From Hyphomicrobium sp. 12-62-95 (lineage in GTDB: Bacteria > Pseudomonadota > Alphaproteobacteria > Rhizobiales > Hyphomicrobiaceae): 64,000 nt of DNA. Made by a program: the position numbers and the translations under genes. The notes under the pieces were generated by a model. It was not told where the DNA came from. It did no database searches and saw only the letters and a list, made by a program, of their open reading frames with translations. Below, piece by piece: positions 10,000 to 20,315 of the stretch. The stretch spans positions 331,330-395,329 of the forward strand of contig NCCZ01000002.1 of NCBI GenBank assembly GCA_002279935.1, read 5' to 3'. Positions within the stretch are counted from its first letter, which is position 1. The number at the start of each line of letters is the position of its first letter.

Positions 10000-10260
10000 A
10001 TGAAGACCGAAGCCATCGATATCGTCGCTCTGGAAAAGCTTTTGACGCGGCAGTCCAGTTCATCGGGTGCTGGATCACCGGGGGAGAGCGATCCTGTTAA
10101 TCCCGATCCCGAACACCCCCTGGCCCACAGTCTGAGGACAGTGCTGGCCAACCCCGGCGCTCACCGGATCGGCGATCTGGCCCTCGTTGTGGACAGCATC
10201 CTCAAGGAAATGACGATGCTGAAGGCCGCCCACGGCATCGCGGACGAGACCCGCAACTAA
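10000..10260 (+). CDS. Conserved-looking small hypothetical protein
   Basis: I do not recognise this gene. From the ATG at 10000 it encodes 86 residues; another ATG at 9973 would add nine. The protein has an acidic, Pro/Ser/Gly-rich middle (SSSSGAGSPGESDPVNPDPE) between a short N-terminal helix (AIDIVALEKLLTRQ) and a C-terminal helical part (GDLALVVDSILKEMTMLKAA). No signal peptide or membrane segment is visible. It lies between divergent aspS and rnd, and a nine-base direct repeat (9906 and 9931) is just upstream. Confidence 0.55.
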   Translation: MKTEAIDIVALEKLLTRQSSSSGAGSPGESDPVNPDPEHPLAHSLRTVLANPGAHRIGDLALVVDSILKEMTMLKAAHGIADETRN

Positions 10261-10375
10261 ACGGGGAGCCCGGGCGGGGGGCCGATCGCGCAGGGCGGCG
10301 CACCGTCTCTAGCCGGCGGCACGCCGCACCCGGCGAGGCTTCCCCTCGCGGCGATCTGTTGTATACAGGCCGGCG

Positions 10376-11536
10376 ATGCATCTTATTACGTCCACATCCG
10401 ATCTCGCCCAGGTCTGCCAACGTCTCGTCTCGGCCGAGTTTGTCACGGTCGACACAGAGTTCATGCGCGAGCAAACATTCTGGCCCGAGCTTTGTCTCGT
10501 CCAGATCGCGTCCGATACTGTCGAAGCGGTCGTCGATCCGCTGGCGGCGGGGATCGACCTGAAGCCGTTCTACGAACTGATGGCGAACACGCGAGTGACG
10601 AAGGTGTTTCATGCCGCGCGGCAGGACATCGAGATCATGTATTCGGAAGGCGGGCTCATTCCGGCTCCGATTTTCGATACGCAGGTGGCGGCGTCGGTGT
10701 GCGGCTATGGCGACAGCGTCAGCTACGTCAACCTCGTCAAAGACATCACGGGCCACGACATTGATAAGTCGTCGCGGTTCACGGATTGGAGCCGGCGTCC
10801 GCTGACGGACAAACAGCTCGTCTATGCGCTTGGCGACGTGACGCACTTACGCGACGTTTACCGGCATCTGCGGTCGAAGCTGGAGGCGACGGGGCGGACG
10901 TCGTGGCTCAGCGAGGAGATGGCGGGTCTCACGCATCCCGAAACGTATGAGACGCGGCCGGAAGATGCCTGGAAGCGGCTGAAGATGCGGACCAAGAACC
11001 GCAAGTCGTTCGGCGTGCTGATCGAGCTTGCGGCGTGGCGCGAGCGGATGGCGCAGGCGCAAAACGTGCCGCGCAGCCGCGTTTTGCGCGATGAAGCGCT
11101 GTACGATATCGCCAACCAGATGCCGACGACGCCGGAACAGCTGGGCGGTCTGCGCACGTTGAGCGACGGGTTCTCGCGCTCGCAGCGGGCGCGCGAAATC
11201 ATGGATGCCGTGAAGGCGGGGCTGGAGCGCGATCCCAAGTCGCTGCCGCAGATGAACCACTCGCGGCAGGTATCGGCGGAGGCCGGGGCGACGATCGAGT
11301 TGCTCAAAGTGCTGCTTAAGGCGGCGGCGGCCAAGCATGGCGTGGCTCCGCGGCTCATTGCGGATGCGGAAGAACTGGAACGGATCGCGGCGGAGGACGA
11401 GCCCGACGTGCTGGCGCTCAAGGGCTGGCGGCGGCAGTTGTTCGGCGAGGATGCCGTGCGGCTGAAGCGCGGGGAACTGGCGCTGACGCTGGCCGGGGGC
11501 GAAGTGAAGGTTCTACCGGGGGCCGGCGGAACTTAG
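10376..11536 (+). CDS. rnd: Ribonuclease D
   Basis: This 3'-to-5' exoribonuclease takes part in tRNA and structured-RNA 3' maturation. The 386-residue protein has the DEDD exonuclease domain first: VTVDTEFMRE (exo I, Asp/Glu), KVFHAARQDIEI (exo II) and KQLVYALGDVTHL (exo III, with the Tyr of the DEDDy class). An HRDC domain follows at about residues 210-290 (ELAAWRERMAQAQNVPRSRV). Its stop is 3 bp from the stop of the converging dnaJ-like gene, with no terminator between. Gene order near aspS, ppx, ppk and hdaA is typical of the order. Confidence 0.95.
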   Translation: MHLITSTSDLAQVCQRLVSAEFVTVDTEFMREQTFWPELCLVQIASDTVEAVVDPLAAGIDLKPFYELMANTRVTKVFHAARQDIEIMYSEGGLIPAPIFDTQVAASVCGYGDSVSYVNLVKDITGHDIDKSSRFTDWSRRPLTDKQLVYALGDVTHLRDVYRHLRSKLEATGRTSWLSEEMAGLTHPETYETRPEDAWKRLKMRTKNRKSFGVLIELAAWRERMAQAQNVPRSRVLRDEALYDIANQMPTTPEQLGGLRTLSDGFSRSQRAREIMDAVKAGLERDPKSLPQMNHSRQVSAEAGATIELLKVLLKAAAAKHGVAPRLIADAEELERIAAEDEPDVLALKGWRRQLFGEDAVRLKRGELALTLAGGEVKVLPGAGGT

Positions 11537-11539
11537 GCG

Positions 11540-12445
11540 CTATTTGCGGCCTGCATTATAGCTGTGGCGTTCGCGCCAGCCGCGCAGAAACTCCGACAAT
11601 TCGCTGTCGATGGCTTCGGGCAAAACGATCCGCACGGTGACCAGCTGATCGCCCGTGAGACCGGCGGTGGCGTTGACGATGCCCTTGCCTTTCAGCCGGA
11701 AGACCTTGCCCGAGCTGGTGCCGGGCGGAATGGTGAGGTGGACGCGGCCGGTGAGCGTCGGAATTTCGATTTTTGAACCGAGCACGGCTTCGTCGAGGGT
11801 CAGCGGTACATCCAGCGCAACATCGTCGCCGGTGCGTTTGAAGGTGGCGTGCGCGCGGATTCGGATTTCGACGAGGGCATCGCCGGCAGGGCCGCCGTTG
11901 AACCCCGGCTGGCCCTTGCCCTTCAGGCGCAGCATCTGGCCTTCGACTACGCCCGAGGGGACATTGAGATCGAGCGTATCGCCGCCCGGCATGGTGACAC
12001 GCTTGACGGCGCCTAGGGCGGCTTCGGTGAAATCGAGTTCAATGGTGTAGCGGGCATCCTGGCCGCGGCGGGCGCGGGCTTGCGCACCTGCACCGCGAAA
12101 CCCTGCGAAGATGTCGCCAAAGGGATCATCGCTATCGAATCCGCCTTGGCCGGCATTCCAGCGTGCGCCTCCGAAACCGCCTCCGGGACCTGCTCCGGGA
12201 CGGGGGCCTGCCGACCGGCGCGGGTCGCCCGCGGCGTCGATTTCACCGCGATCGAAGGCTTTGCGTTTGACCGGGTCGCCGACGATGTCGAAGGCGACGG
12301 TGACTTTCTTGAAGCGCTCCTCGGCGGACTTGGCCGGGTTGACGTCGGGGTGCAGTTCCTTGACGAGTGTGCGGTAGCGGCGGCGGATTTCGTCGTCGGT
12401 GGCCGTGCGCGCGACGCCGAGGACGGTGTAGGGATCGTCGGCCAC
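11540..12445 (-). CDS. DnaJ-class cochaperone (CbpA-like, no zinc finger)
   Basis: The 301-residue protein has an N-terminal J domain (residues 4-66) with the HPD triad in LVKELHPDVNP, a Gly/Arg-rich linker (about 70-125), and the DnaJ C-terminal substrate-binding region (RYTIELDFTEAALGAVKRV to the end). The four CxxCxGxG zinc motifs of true DnaJ are absent, so it is a type II/CbpA-like partner of DnaK. It follows ppx by 12 bp and is probably the last gene of the ppk-ppx unit. Confidence 0.9.
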   Translation of the reverse strand: MADDPYTVLGVARTATDDEIRRRYRTLVKELHPDVNPAKSAEERFKKVTVAFDIVGDPVKRKAFDRGEIDAAGDPRRSAGPRPGAGPGGGFGGARWNAGQGGFDSDDPFGDIFAGFRGAGAQARARRGQDARYTIELDFTEAALGAVKRVTMPGGDTLDLNVPSGVVEGQMLRLKGKGQPGFNGGPAGDALVEIRIRAHATFKRTGDDVALDVPLTLDEAVLGSKIEIPTLTGRVHLTIPPGTSSGKVFRLKGKGIVNATAGLTGDQLVTVRIVLPEAIDSELSEFLRGWRERHSYNAGRK

Positions 12446-12457
12446 GCTCCCCTCCCC

Positions 12458-14014
12458 TCAGTTCACGATGCGGATTTCGCCGACGCGGCCCAGAACGGCG
12501 GCGAGGCTTTCGAAACGGCGGCGCAGGCGTTCACCATCGAGATCGGCGTGCTGCTTGGGCAGCGTCAGGATCAGCTTATCACCGCGATAGGTGAGGCGGG
12601 TTTCATCGATGACGCCGGGCATGCCGATGGAGATCATGTGGGCCGCGCGCAGTGCGCCGCCGACGATGCGGGCGCGTTTCAGCATGCGGCGATCGATGCG
12701 CGCGAGGAGCTGTTCGGGCAGGCCGTCGGTGCCGGTGCCCTGTGCGCCGGCGTGGCGGAAATAGATGGTGAGGCCTAAAAAGATGCGGCCCGGGTGATCG
12801 ACGCCGCTCATTCCGGCGTGGGCGATCTTGTCGAGGCTTTGCTCGCCGCGATAGTCGGGGTGGACGCGCCAGCCGATGTCGGAGACGAGGCAAGCGGCGT
12901 GGCGCAAGCGGCGTTCTTCGGGCGTTTCGTCGATGCCGTTCTTGTCGAACAGCTGGTCGGTCCAATCGCACAATTCGAGTGCGTGGGAAAGCGAGCGGGA
13001 GCGCTGGCGTGCGAACTCCTCGCAGAAGCTCAGGAGCGGGTCTTTATTGCGCTCGTGCGGCGGCAGCAGACTGAACAGCAAGCCTTCGCGGACGCCATGG
13101 ACTGAGAATATTACGCAAGAGGGTTGCAACTGGCGCAGGAGACGCTCAAGCACAAGCGCGCCGTAGGGAAGCGCTTCGCGGCGGGCACGGGCGACTTCTT
13201 CGATGCCGGGCAAGGATGCGATTTTCTTGGTGCGGCGAACCAGTTCACAGAACTCGATCGCATCGCGGGTGGCGACCGTATAGCCCTGCATGATGCGCAG
13301 GGGATAGTGCGTCTGCTCCATGTGGAGCTTGGCGAGTGCGCGCCACGTGCCGCCGACGGCGTAGAACGGCCGGCCTTTGCCTTTGACGAGCCAGTTGATC
13401 TTTTCCAGCTGCGCGTCGGCGAGTTTAACGGCGTCGTCGATCTTACCGCCGGTCTGATCGATGAGGCGCAAGCCGCCGAGGGGCAGCGTGATGGCTTCGT
13501 TGAGTGCTTGGCCGCCGATGTCGATCAGTTCGAGGCTGCCGCCGCCCAGATCGCCGGCAAAACCGTCCGGGTCCTGGAAGCCCATGCGAATGCCTTCGGC
13601 GGCCAGTTCCGCCTCGCGCTTTCCAGAGAGGATCTCGATCTTGACGCCGCAGGCCTTTTCGGCCCGCGCGATAAAGGCGGGTCCGTCGGCGGCATCACGC
13701 ACGGCGGCGGTGGCGAAGGCCTTCAGCGTTTTGACTTTCAAGACGCGGGCGACGGCCTTAAAGCGCGTCAGGGCCTGGATGGTGCGCTCGATGGGTTCGG
13801 CACCCAGACGGCCGGTGGTTGCGACCGTGCGGCCAAGACCACAGAGCACCTTCTCATTGAAGAGCGGCGTGGGCGAGCGTACCGCGCCCTCATAAACGAC
13901 GAGGCGCACGGAGTTGGAGCCGATGTCGATGACCCCGATCGGCTCGAGTTCGCGCGGCCGGCGGGTTCCCCCCAACATCTGCATCAGGCTGGTCACGTCG
14001 GATCCCTGGCTCAA
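12458..14014 (-). CDS. ppx: Exopolyphosphatase / GppA-type phosphatase
   Basis: The enzyme releases phosphate from polyphosphate ends or removes the 5' phosphate of pppGpp. The 518-residue protein has the actin-like ASKHA fold: phosphate 1 loop [30 protein letters not shown], and phosphate 2 loop [18 protein letters not shown]-terminal HD-like region follows ([20 protein letters not shown]). Its ATG overlaps the ppk stop (ATGA at 14011-14014), which couples synthesis and degradation of polyphosphate in one transcript. Sequence does not decide between Ppx and GppA preference; context favours Ppx. Confidence 0.93.
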   Translation of the reverse strand: MSQGSDVTSLMQMLGGTRRPRELEPIGVIDIGSNSVRLVVYEGAVRSPTPLFNEKVLCGLGRTVATTGRLGAEPIERTIQALTRFKAVARVLKVKTLKAFATAAVRDAADGPAFIARAEKACGVKIEILSGKREAELAAEGIRMGFQDPDGFAGDLGGGSLELIDIGGQALNEAITLPLGGLRLIDQTGGKIDDAVKLADAQLEKINWLVKGKGRPFYAVGGTWRALAKLHMEQTHYPLRIMQGYTVATRDAIEFCELVRRTKKIASLPGIEEVARARREALPYGALVLERLLRQLQPSCVIFSVHGVREGLLFSLLPPHERNKDPLLSFCEEFARQRSRSLSHALELCDWTDQLFDKNGIDETPEERRLRHAACLVSDIGWRVHPDYRGEQSLDKIAHAGMSGVDHPGRIFLGLTIYFRHAGAQGTGTDGLPEQLLARIDRRMLKRARIVGGALRAAHMISIGMPGVIDETRLTYRGDKLILTLPKQHADLDGERLRRRFESLAAVLGRVGEIRIVN

Positions 14015-16206
14015 TCCGCACCTCTGACGCGGAATTTCGGCGGCGAATTCGTTTTCAAGGCCTGACCCCGGCCGGAGAGGCTGGGATTGGTCATGAAGTA
14101 TTTATGTGCGTTGAAGGACGCTTCCTTGGGGCCGGCAAGGATTCGCTCAGACGACCCGTCGGCCAGAATGCGCCAGCTCTGCTGATTGTCCATCAAGTTC
14201 GCGACCATGATCTGATTGAGGACCTGTTCATGCACAGTCGGGTTGAGAATCGGCAGCATGGCTTCGACGCGGCGGTCGAGGTTGCGCGGCATCATATCGG
14301 CGGAGGAGATGTAGACCGCCGCCTTGGGCGATGGCAACGGCTCCCCGCGCCCGAAGCAATATATGCGGGCATGTTCGAGGAAGCGGCCAATGATGCTCTT
14401 CACGCGAATGTTGTCGGATAGACCTTTGATTCCCGGCTTGAGGCAACACACACCGCGGCAGACGATGTCGATCGATACACCGGCGTTGCTCGCCTCGTAG
14501 AGCGCGTCGATGATCTGTGCATCGACGAGGGAATTCATTTTCATCCAGATGGAGCCGTCGCGGCCGGACTTGGCGTGGTCGATCTCCTCGCGGATATGGG
14601 CCAGGATTTTTTGCCGGATGCCGTTGGGACTCGCGGACATGACTTCCAATTCGCCGGGGCTGCCGTATCCGGTGACGAAGTTCAGAATGCGGGTCACGTC
14701 GCGAGCGACTGTTGGATCGCGGGTGAAGACAGAGAGGTCGGTATAAATTCGTGCCGTTTGCGGATGATAGTTGCCGGTGCCGATGTGGCAGTAGGTGGTG
14801 AGGTCAGCCCCCTCGCGGCGCACGACGACGCCGAGCTTGGCGTGGGTCTTCAATTCGATGAAGCCATAGACGACGTGGACGCCGGCATTTTCCAGGTCGC
14901 GCGCCCAGCGTATGTTGGCTGCTTCATCGAAGCGGGCCTTCAACTCGACCACTGCTGTGACCGACTTGCCAGCTTCGACGGCTTCCTTCAGGGCCTGGAC
15001 GATGGGGCTGTCGCGCGACGTGCGATAGAGCGTCCATTTGATGGCCATCACGTTGGGGTCGTTCACGGCCTGACGCAGGAACTGCACGACAACGTCGAAG
15101 CTTTCGTAGGGGTGGTGGACGACGAGATCTTTTTTGGTGATGGCGGCGAAACAATCGCCGTTGAATTCGCGGATGCGCTCGGGAAAGCGGATGTTGAACG
15201 GCTTGAAGAGCAGGTCGGGCCGGTCGGAGACGATGAGCTGGCTGGTGTCGGAAATGCCGAGCACGCCGTCTTTTACAAAAACAGCCTCCTCACCGACTTC
15301 GAGTTCTTCCGCGACGAGGCGGCGGAGTTGCTCGGGCATTCGGCTTTCCAGTTCGAGCCGAATGACCATGCCGCGGCGGCGGCGCTTCAGGAGCGTCTCA
15401 TATGAACGCACCAAGTCTTCGGCTTCTTCCTGGAGTTCAATGTCGCTGTCGCGGAGCAGTCGGAAGGCGCCCTTTGCCTTGACCTCGAAACCCATGAAGA
15501 GCTTTTCGAGGAACATGCCGATCAACTGCTCCATCTGGATGAAGCGGATCTGCTTGTCGGACTGGTTGTCCGCGCGCATGCGGATGAAGCGTTCGAGCTG
15601 TCCGGGAATGGGGATGAGGCCACTCATCACCTTGCCGTCGGCGGGGCGCTGAAGTTGCACCGCGATCGTGAGGCCCTTGTTGAGGATGAACGGGAATGGG
15701 TGGGCGGGATCGACGGCGATGGGCGTTAGGATCGGGAAGATGTGCGTGAGAAATAAGTTTTCCAGCCAGACGACTTCGCGCGCGGTCAAGTCTTCAGGCT
15801 CGACGAGCTTGACGCCGACGGCGTCGAGATCGGTGCGGATCGACAACCAAATGGACTGCTTTTCAGCCACCAGCTTTGCAGCAAAGGAGTTGATGGCGGC
15901 CATCTGCTCAGATGGCGTCAGGCCATCCTGTGTGGTCGTCGACACGCCGGCTGCGATCTGGCCGTAAATGCCCGCAGCGCGGACCATGTAAAATTCGTCG
16001 AGGTTCGAGGCCGAGATGGAGAGGAAGCGCAGGCGCTCCAGAACAGGATGGTTCTTGTTCTTGGCCTCTTCCAAGACGCGGCGGTTGAACTGCAGCCACG
16101 ACAGTTCGCGGTTGTAGAAGCGGTCAGGACCCGATGGCGGTACGGGCGGCGCGACGGCGCTTGCGGCCGTGGGTGCGCTCTTTGATTTGCCTTTGACAAC
16201 CGACAT
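14011..16206 (-). CDS. ppk: Polyphosphate kinase 1
   Basis: This enzyme polymerises the gamma phosphate of ATP into polyphosphate. The 731-residue protein has a Pro/Ala/Ser-rich N-terminal tail of about 28 residues, then the PPK1 N domain ([20 protein letters not shown]). The catalytic C1 and C2 domains follow, with His455 in [13 protein letters not shown], the expected autophosphorylated residue, and His612 in [12 protein letters not shown]. Other motifs are [19 protein letters not shown] and [21 protein letters not shown] ribosome site precedes the ATG. It heads the ppk-ppx-dnaJ-like unit. Confidence 0.96.
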   Translation of the reverse strand: MSVVKGKSKSAPTAASAVAPPVPPSGPDRFYNRELSWLQFNRRVLEEAKNKNHPVLERLRFLSISASNLDEFYMVRAAGIYGQIAAGVSTTTQDGLTPSEQMAAINSFAAKLVAEKQSIWLSIRTDLDAVGVKLVEPEDLTAREVVWLENLFLTHIFPILTPIAVDPAHPFPFILNKGLTIAVQLQRPADGKVMSGLIPIPGQLERFIRMRADNQSDKQIRFIQMEQLIGMFLEKLFMGFEVKAKGAFRLLRDSDIELQEEAEDLVRSYETLLKRRRRGMVIRLELESRMPEQLRRLVAEELEVGEEAVFVKDGVLGISDTSQLIVSDRPDLLFKPFNIRFPERIREFNGDCFAAITKKDLVVHHPYESFDVVVQFLRQAVNDPNVMAIKWTLYRTSRDSPIVQALKEAVEAGKSVTAVVELKARFDEAANIRWARDLENAGVHVVYGFIELKTHAKLGVVVRREGADLTTYCHIGTGNYHPQTARIYTDLSVFTRDPTVARDVTRILNFVTGYGSPGELEVMSASPNGIRQKILAHIREEIDHAKSGRDGSIWMKMNSLVDAQIIDALYEASNAGVSIDIVCRGVCCLKPGIKGLSDNIRVKSIIGRFLEHARIYCFGRGEPLPSPKAAVYISSADMMPRNLDRRVEAMLPILNPTVHEQVLNQIMVANLMDNQQSWRILADGSSERILAGPKEASFNAHKYFMTNPSLSGRGQALKTNSPPKFRVRGAD

Positions 16207-16235
16207 GGGCGATTACCTTCTCTAGATCTGGACGT

Positions 16236-16271
16236 TGATTTGGCCAGTGATTTGGCCAGTGATTTGGCGGC
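16236..16271. repeat. Three 12-bp tandem repeats in the ppk leader
   Basis: The 12-base unit TGATTTGGCCAG occurs twice exactly and a third time with two changes, between the hdaA stop and the ppk start. The repeats lie 30-65 bp upstream of the ppk ATG, so they may be in its 5' leader or promoter. No function is known to me. Confidence 0.75.
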
Positions 16272-16310
16272 GTCGACTTTGGCCCGTGGGAGACGAAGAT
16301 TGCATGACAC

Positions 16311-17027
16311 TCAATCCTTGCCAACGGCAGGGCTTTGAGACCGCACACGTTCCAATGCTTCTGCGGCGATGGCACGCGTGACGCTGCGCTGGCGCGCGAG
16401 GGCCAGTTGGTCGCAGGCCTCGACGACCTTAATCGCGGCTTCGAACGACCGCTCCATGTGCAGGGCAAGGTGGGTGATGACGTGGGGTTCCGGCGTCAGC
16501 TGGCGGTCGGTGAAGAGTTTGACCAGCACGGCTTTGAGGATTTCGTCGCCGGGGGGGTCGATGCGCACCATCGGCAGGGCGCGGAGGCGGGAGCGCAGAT
16601 CGGGCAGCGCGACATCGAGATCGCCCGGCGCGGTCCGCGAGGTGGCCAGCAGCGCGTGGCCCTTTTCCTTGGTCAGGTTCAACAGGTGGAAAAAGATGCG
16701 CTCATCGGCGATGCCGCGGTCGAGATCTTCGATGGCCAGTGCGCCGGTGCGTTCGATTTCGCCCAGCGCCTCTTCGCCAAGCTCAGAGGCCGGGATGCTG
16801 GCTGCTGCTGATTTCAAGCGCCAGACATTGGTGAGATGACTTTTGCCCGATCCCGCCGGGCCGACGACGATGGCGGCGCGGGCGGTCCAGTTGGGCCAGC
16901 CATCGACGAGGGCGACGGCAGCGGCGTTGCTGGCGCCGACGAGGAAATCCTCCAGCGCGAGCGCAGGCCGGTGCGGCAGATCGAAAACGAGCTGCTCGGG
17001 GACGGCTTTTGGCTCCGGCACGGTCAT
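16311..17027 (-). CDS. hdaA: DnaA regulatory inactivator HdaA
   Basis: HdaA works with the beta clamp to promote hydrolysis of DnaA-ATP after initiation. It has a short N-terminus with clamp-binding-like QLVFDLPHRPALALEDFLVG, then an AAA+ fold close to DnaA domain III with Walker A VGPAGSGKSHL, Walker B ALAIEDLD, and sensor region LRALPMVRIDPP. I prefer the ATG at 17027 (MTVPEPKAVPEQ), 239 residues, because this matches the usual family length. In-frame ATGs at 17054 and 17093 are alternatives, and the last would overlap the upstream gene by 23 bp. Confidence 0.9.
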   Translation of the reverse strand: MTVPEPKAVPEQLVFDLPHRPALALEDFLVGASNAAAVALVDGWPNWTARAAIVVGPAGSGKSHLTNVWRLKSAAASIPASELGEEALGEIERTGALAIEDLDRGIADERIFFHLLNLTKEKGHALLATSRTAPGDLDVALPDLRSRLRALPMVRIDPPGDEILKAVLVKLFTDRQLTPEPHVITHLALHMERSFEAAIKVVEACDQLALARQRSVTRAIAAEALERVRSQSPAVGKD

Positions 17028-17070
17028 GGCCAAGGTTCCAGCGTTCTCCGGCATTGGGCCCTGTGGGATG

Positions 17071-17625
17071 TCAGGGGCTGGAGCCGGGCGCATCGGCTGC
17101 CGACATATGCCGCAGCCACAGGTCGAGATAGGCTGCCAGCGACGCGAACGTCAACGCGCCTGTTAGACCGATCAGCAGGATCTTCAGCGTGTCGAGACCG
17201 AGTGTAAACGCCTGATCGGCCAGGACGACGGCAACGAGGACGACAAGCGCGACGGTATGCGCCTTGCTAACGCCCAGCGGCTTCATCTGGAACGGCCGGT
17301 CCATCAGCCATGCGAGCACCACACCGGCGACGATGAGGATATCGCGCGAAACCACGGCGATGACGAGCCACAAAGGCAACGCGCCGGATACCCCGAAGGC
17401 GATGAACACGGAGACGAAGAGCAGCTTATCGGCGATGGGGTCGAGGTAGGAGCCCAGTTCCGTCTTCCAGTCGAAACGCGTGGCGAGGTAGCCGTCGACG
17501 GCATCGGACAGGCCGGCGACCAGGAAGGCGAAAAACGCCAGCTGCGACTGCCCCGTGACGAGAAGCCAGAAAATGACCGGGACGAGGATCACGCGGCCAG
17601 TGGTGATGATGTTGGGCAGACTCAC
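17071..17625 (-). CDS. CDP-alcohol phosphatidyltransferase family membrane protein
   Basis: The 184-residue integral membrane protein has about five hydrophobic helices and the CDP-alcohol transferase signature near residues 41-67: DAVDGYLATR, then G after eight residues, then SYLDPIADK. In the consensus DGxxAR the arginine is replaced by threonine with arginine one place later, a shift also seen in PgsA relatives. It probably makes a phospholipid head-group transfer such as phosphatidylglycerophosphate synthesis, but it may be a paralogue of the main pgsA. It sits directly upstream of hdaA on the same strand. Confidence 0.85.
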   Translation of the reverse strand: MSLPNIITTGRVILVPVIFWLLVTGQSQLAFFAFLVAGLSDAVDGYLATRFDWKTELGSYLDPIADKLLFVSVFIAFGVSGALPLWLVIAVVSRDILIVAGVVLAWLMDRPFQMKPLGVSKAHTVALVVLVAVVLADQAFTLGLDTLKILLIGLTGALTFASLAAYLDLWLRHMSAADAPGSSP

Positions 17626-17800
17626 GGTCAGGTCTTTTTATTGCTTTTCGGGATAAGGCACCGGCTTGACCGCCATCGCGGGGCCGCGGGGTCCGGCTCA
17701 GGGCCGACGATCTTGGTCACAGCTGCCATGCTTGGCCGGATCGGGCAAGCCTCGGCCAGGAAAAAGGCTTACCACGGCGGCCGCTTGTCGAGGGCGACGG

Positions 17801-18964
17801 TCAGCGGCCCTGGCGCATGACCCAAAGCCCTCCAGTATCGGTGAGTGAAATCCCGTAGCCGGCCAGTGCCTGGGCGAGGGCGGGACCGCCGCCGGGGTAT
17901 TTGACACTGATGGAGGCATTGCCGGCAGACACCGTTCCAATGCGGATATCATCGATGCCGGGGGCTTCGAGCAGAACGCGGCGCATGGCGTTCCACTCGT
18001 TCTGACCGGCGAACTGGGCATCGAAGGCCACTTCATCGCCGGCGGGGGCCGTCGCTGCGTATCCACCGGGATCGGCTGCGTACGGCGCGGCGGCGGCGAC
18101 CGCACCGCCGCTGTTGACCGCCTTCCAGCGGCCTTCGAGGACACCCTGGGAGACAACGGCTGCGAGTTCGAGGGTGTAAGCCAGATCGCCATCGTTGAGA
18201 CGGTAGGCGCGATTGAGGGCGAAGGGACCGGCGGCGTCCTGGCCGGCGAGGAGCACATTGACCTTGCGGCCTTCGGTGTCGACTTCGGCCATGGCGACGA
18301 CGACCTGATCGGTGCCGTAGGCGGCGGCGAGCGTCATGACCGAGGCGTTGCGCGTGGCTTCGTCATACAGGCCGCGCAGCGTGTCGGGGCCGAGTTCGGG
18401 TTTGAGGGCTTCGGCTTTCAGGGGGGAGACCGAGTTGGCGAGGTCGAGCGTCGGCCAGACGGTGCCCCAAGCGCCGCTGGCGGCGCGGAATTCACCGGCG
18501 GGACCCGCGGCGGCTTTGGCATCGCGCGTCAACGGCACGATGATGGTGGCGGGGGCCTGGGTGTCGACGAAGGGAACGCCCTGGCGCGTGAGCAGGTCGC
18601 GCACTTCGGCGGCCTGGAAGGAAATGTCGAGGTTGGCTATGTACTCGGTGGCGGAGTTGCGCTCGGAGCGGACGGCGACGCCGTCGATAAGGGTTGCCGG
18701 ATCGGTGGCCGCGAGACGTTCGATGTCGCGATAGGAGGTGACCGGCACGATGCGCTTCAGCAGCGAGCGAAAGGCTGCTTTCTGGCCGTCGGCGATCGCT
18801 GTCTCCTTGGCGGCGACCGCATTGGCGGCGCGGGCTTCGACGGGATAGTTGGCAATCGTGTACGTGCGGTCGGCGGCCGGTTTGGCCAGCGCCGGGCCCG
18901 TGGCGCCGAGGGCGGCGACAATTGTCAGGACGGCGAGGAGGGCCGTCATCATCGTCGCATGCAT
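17801..18964 (-). CDS. DUF2066-domain secreted protein
   Basis: The start is placed at the ATG at 18964 (MHATMMTALLAVLTIVAALG), which gives a signal peptide ending near GPALA and a total of 387 residues. The frame continues 87 codons upstream without family-like sequence. The mature protein begins RTYTIANYPVEARAANAVAA, with AFRSLLKRIVPVTSYRDI characteristic of DUF2066. The function of this family is not known. It is divergent from purM, with a 223-bp gap holding both promoters, and is a common neighbour of purM/hdaA in this order. Confidence 0.85.
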   Translation of the reverse strand: MHATMMTALLAVLTIVAALGATGPALAKPAADRTYTIANYPVEARAANAVAAKETAIADGQKAAFRSLLKRIVPVTSYRDIERLAATDPATLIDGVAVRSERNSATEYIANLDISFQAAEVRDLLTRQGVPFVDTQAPATIIVPLTRDAKAAAGPAGEFRAASGAWGTVWPTLDLANSVSPLKAEALKPELGPDTLRGLYDEATRNASVMTLAAAYGTDQVVVAMAEVDTEGRKVNVLLAGQDAAGPFALNRAYRLNDGDLAYTLELAAVVSQGVLEGRWKAVNSGGAVAAAAPYAADPGGYAATAPAGDEVAFDAQFAGQNEWNAMRRVLLEAPGIDDIRIGTVSAGNASISVKYPGGGPALAQALAGYGISLTDTGGLWVMRQGR

Positions 18965-19187
18965 TGTGAAAAACCTTGTCTTTGAAGACTTTGGAGCGAC
19001 GTTCGGCCGGTCTTGGACGGCCAGACATTGCCCGCGCGCGTCCAAGCTGGTAGAGCCCGGCATGTTCTCGCGAGCATTCGGGCGAAAATCGGGTCGCGGC
19101 TCCCTCGGCTGAGGCGTAACAGTGCGCTGGCGCGAAGAATGACCGCCTCGCGGTTGGGTCGGGGTCGCTGGAAATTGCCGGGGTTGC

Positions 19188-20312
19188 ATGGCTACCACAA
19201 AAGACGAGACGTCGGGATCGATCACTTACCGCGATTCAGGCGTCGATATCGATGCGGGCAATGCGCTCGTTCACGCCATCAAGCCTTTGGTGAAGGCGAC
19301 GCGGCGGCCGGGGGCGGATGCGGACCTGGGCGGGTTCGGCGGGTTGTTCGACCTGAAGGCTGCCGGTTTTCGCGATCCGATCCTGGTCGCGGCCAACGAC
19401 GGGGTTGGCACCAAGCTCAAGATTGCCATCGACAGCGGGCGGCATACGACCATCGGCATCGATCTCGTGGCCATGTGCGTCAACGATCTCGTGGTGCAGG
19501 GCGCGGAGCCGCTGTTCTTTCTCGACTACTACGCGACGGGCCACCTTGAGGTCGCGGTTGCGAAGGATGTGGTGGCTGGGATTGCGGCCGGCTGCCGGTT
19601 GGCTGGTTGCGCGTTGATCGGTGGCGAGACCGCCGAAATGCCCGGCATGTATCACAAGGGCGATTACGATCTGGCGGGCTTTGCGGTCGGCGCGGTCGAG
19701 CGGGGCGAGATCCTGCCGCGCGCGGATATTACGATTGGCGATGTGCTGATCGGGCTGCCGTCGGCGGGTGTGCATTCGAACGGCTACAGTCTCGTGCGGC
19801 GCTTGGCCGAGAGTGAAAAGATCGCGTGGGGCGATGCGGCGCCGTGGGCGCCCGGCACGACATTCGGGGAGGCGTTACTCACGCCGACGCGGATCTACGT
19901 GAAGAGCGTGCTGGCTGCGATCGAAGCGACGGGCGGGGCGTCGGATGGCGCTGTGAAGGGGCTGTCGCACATCACGGGCGGCGGCTTGTCTGAGAACCTG
20001 CCGCGCGTGTTGCCGGATACGGTGGCGGCGGCAGTCGATCTATCAGCGATCGTGGTGCCGCCGGTGTTCGGATGGTTGGCGAAGGCGGGCCGCCTCGATG
20101 ATGCGGAGATGCTGCGCACGTTCAACTGCGGCATCGGCATGGTGGTGATTGCGGAGAAAGCGCGGGCGGGCGAGGTCGTTGCCGCGCTGACGGAGGCCGG
20201 CGAAGCGCCGGTGGTTCTCGGCGAGATCATCGAACCCACGGGCGAGAAGTCCGACGCTAAGGGTAAGGGTGAGGCCTGGGCGGTGAAGTATGAGGGGCGG
20301 TTGAGGTATTGA
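19188..20312 (+). CDS. purM: Phosphoribosylformylglycinamidine cyclo-ligase PurM
   Basis: PurM closes the imidazole ring to give aminoimidazole ribonucleotide in purine synthesis. The 374-residue protein is a typical member: [20 protein letters not shown] at the N-terminus, [47 protein letters not shown], and [17 protein letters not shown]. In related genomes purN usually follows purM. Here the next gene is a converging AIPR-family gene whose stop codon is only 3 bp away, and purN is not in the window. Confidence 0.97.
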   Translation: MATTKDETSGSITYRDSGVDIDAGNALVHAIKPLVKATRRPGADADLGGFGGLFDLKAAGFRDPILVAANDGVGTKLKIAIDSGRHTTIGIDLVAMCVNDLVVQGAEPLFFLDYYATGHLEVAVAKDVVAGIAAGCRLAGCALIGGETAEMPGMYHKGDYDLAGFAVGAVERGEILPRADITIGDVLIGLPSAGVHSNGYSLVRRLAESEKIAWGDAAPWAPGTTFGEALLTPTRIYVKSVLAAIEATGGASDGAVKGLSHITGGGLSENLPRVLPDTVAAAVDLSAIVVPPVFGWLAKAGRLDDAEMLRTFNCGIGMVVIAEKARAGEVVAALTEAGEAPVVLGEIIEPTGEKSDAKGKGEAWAVKYEGRLRY

Positions 20313-20315
20313 GGG

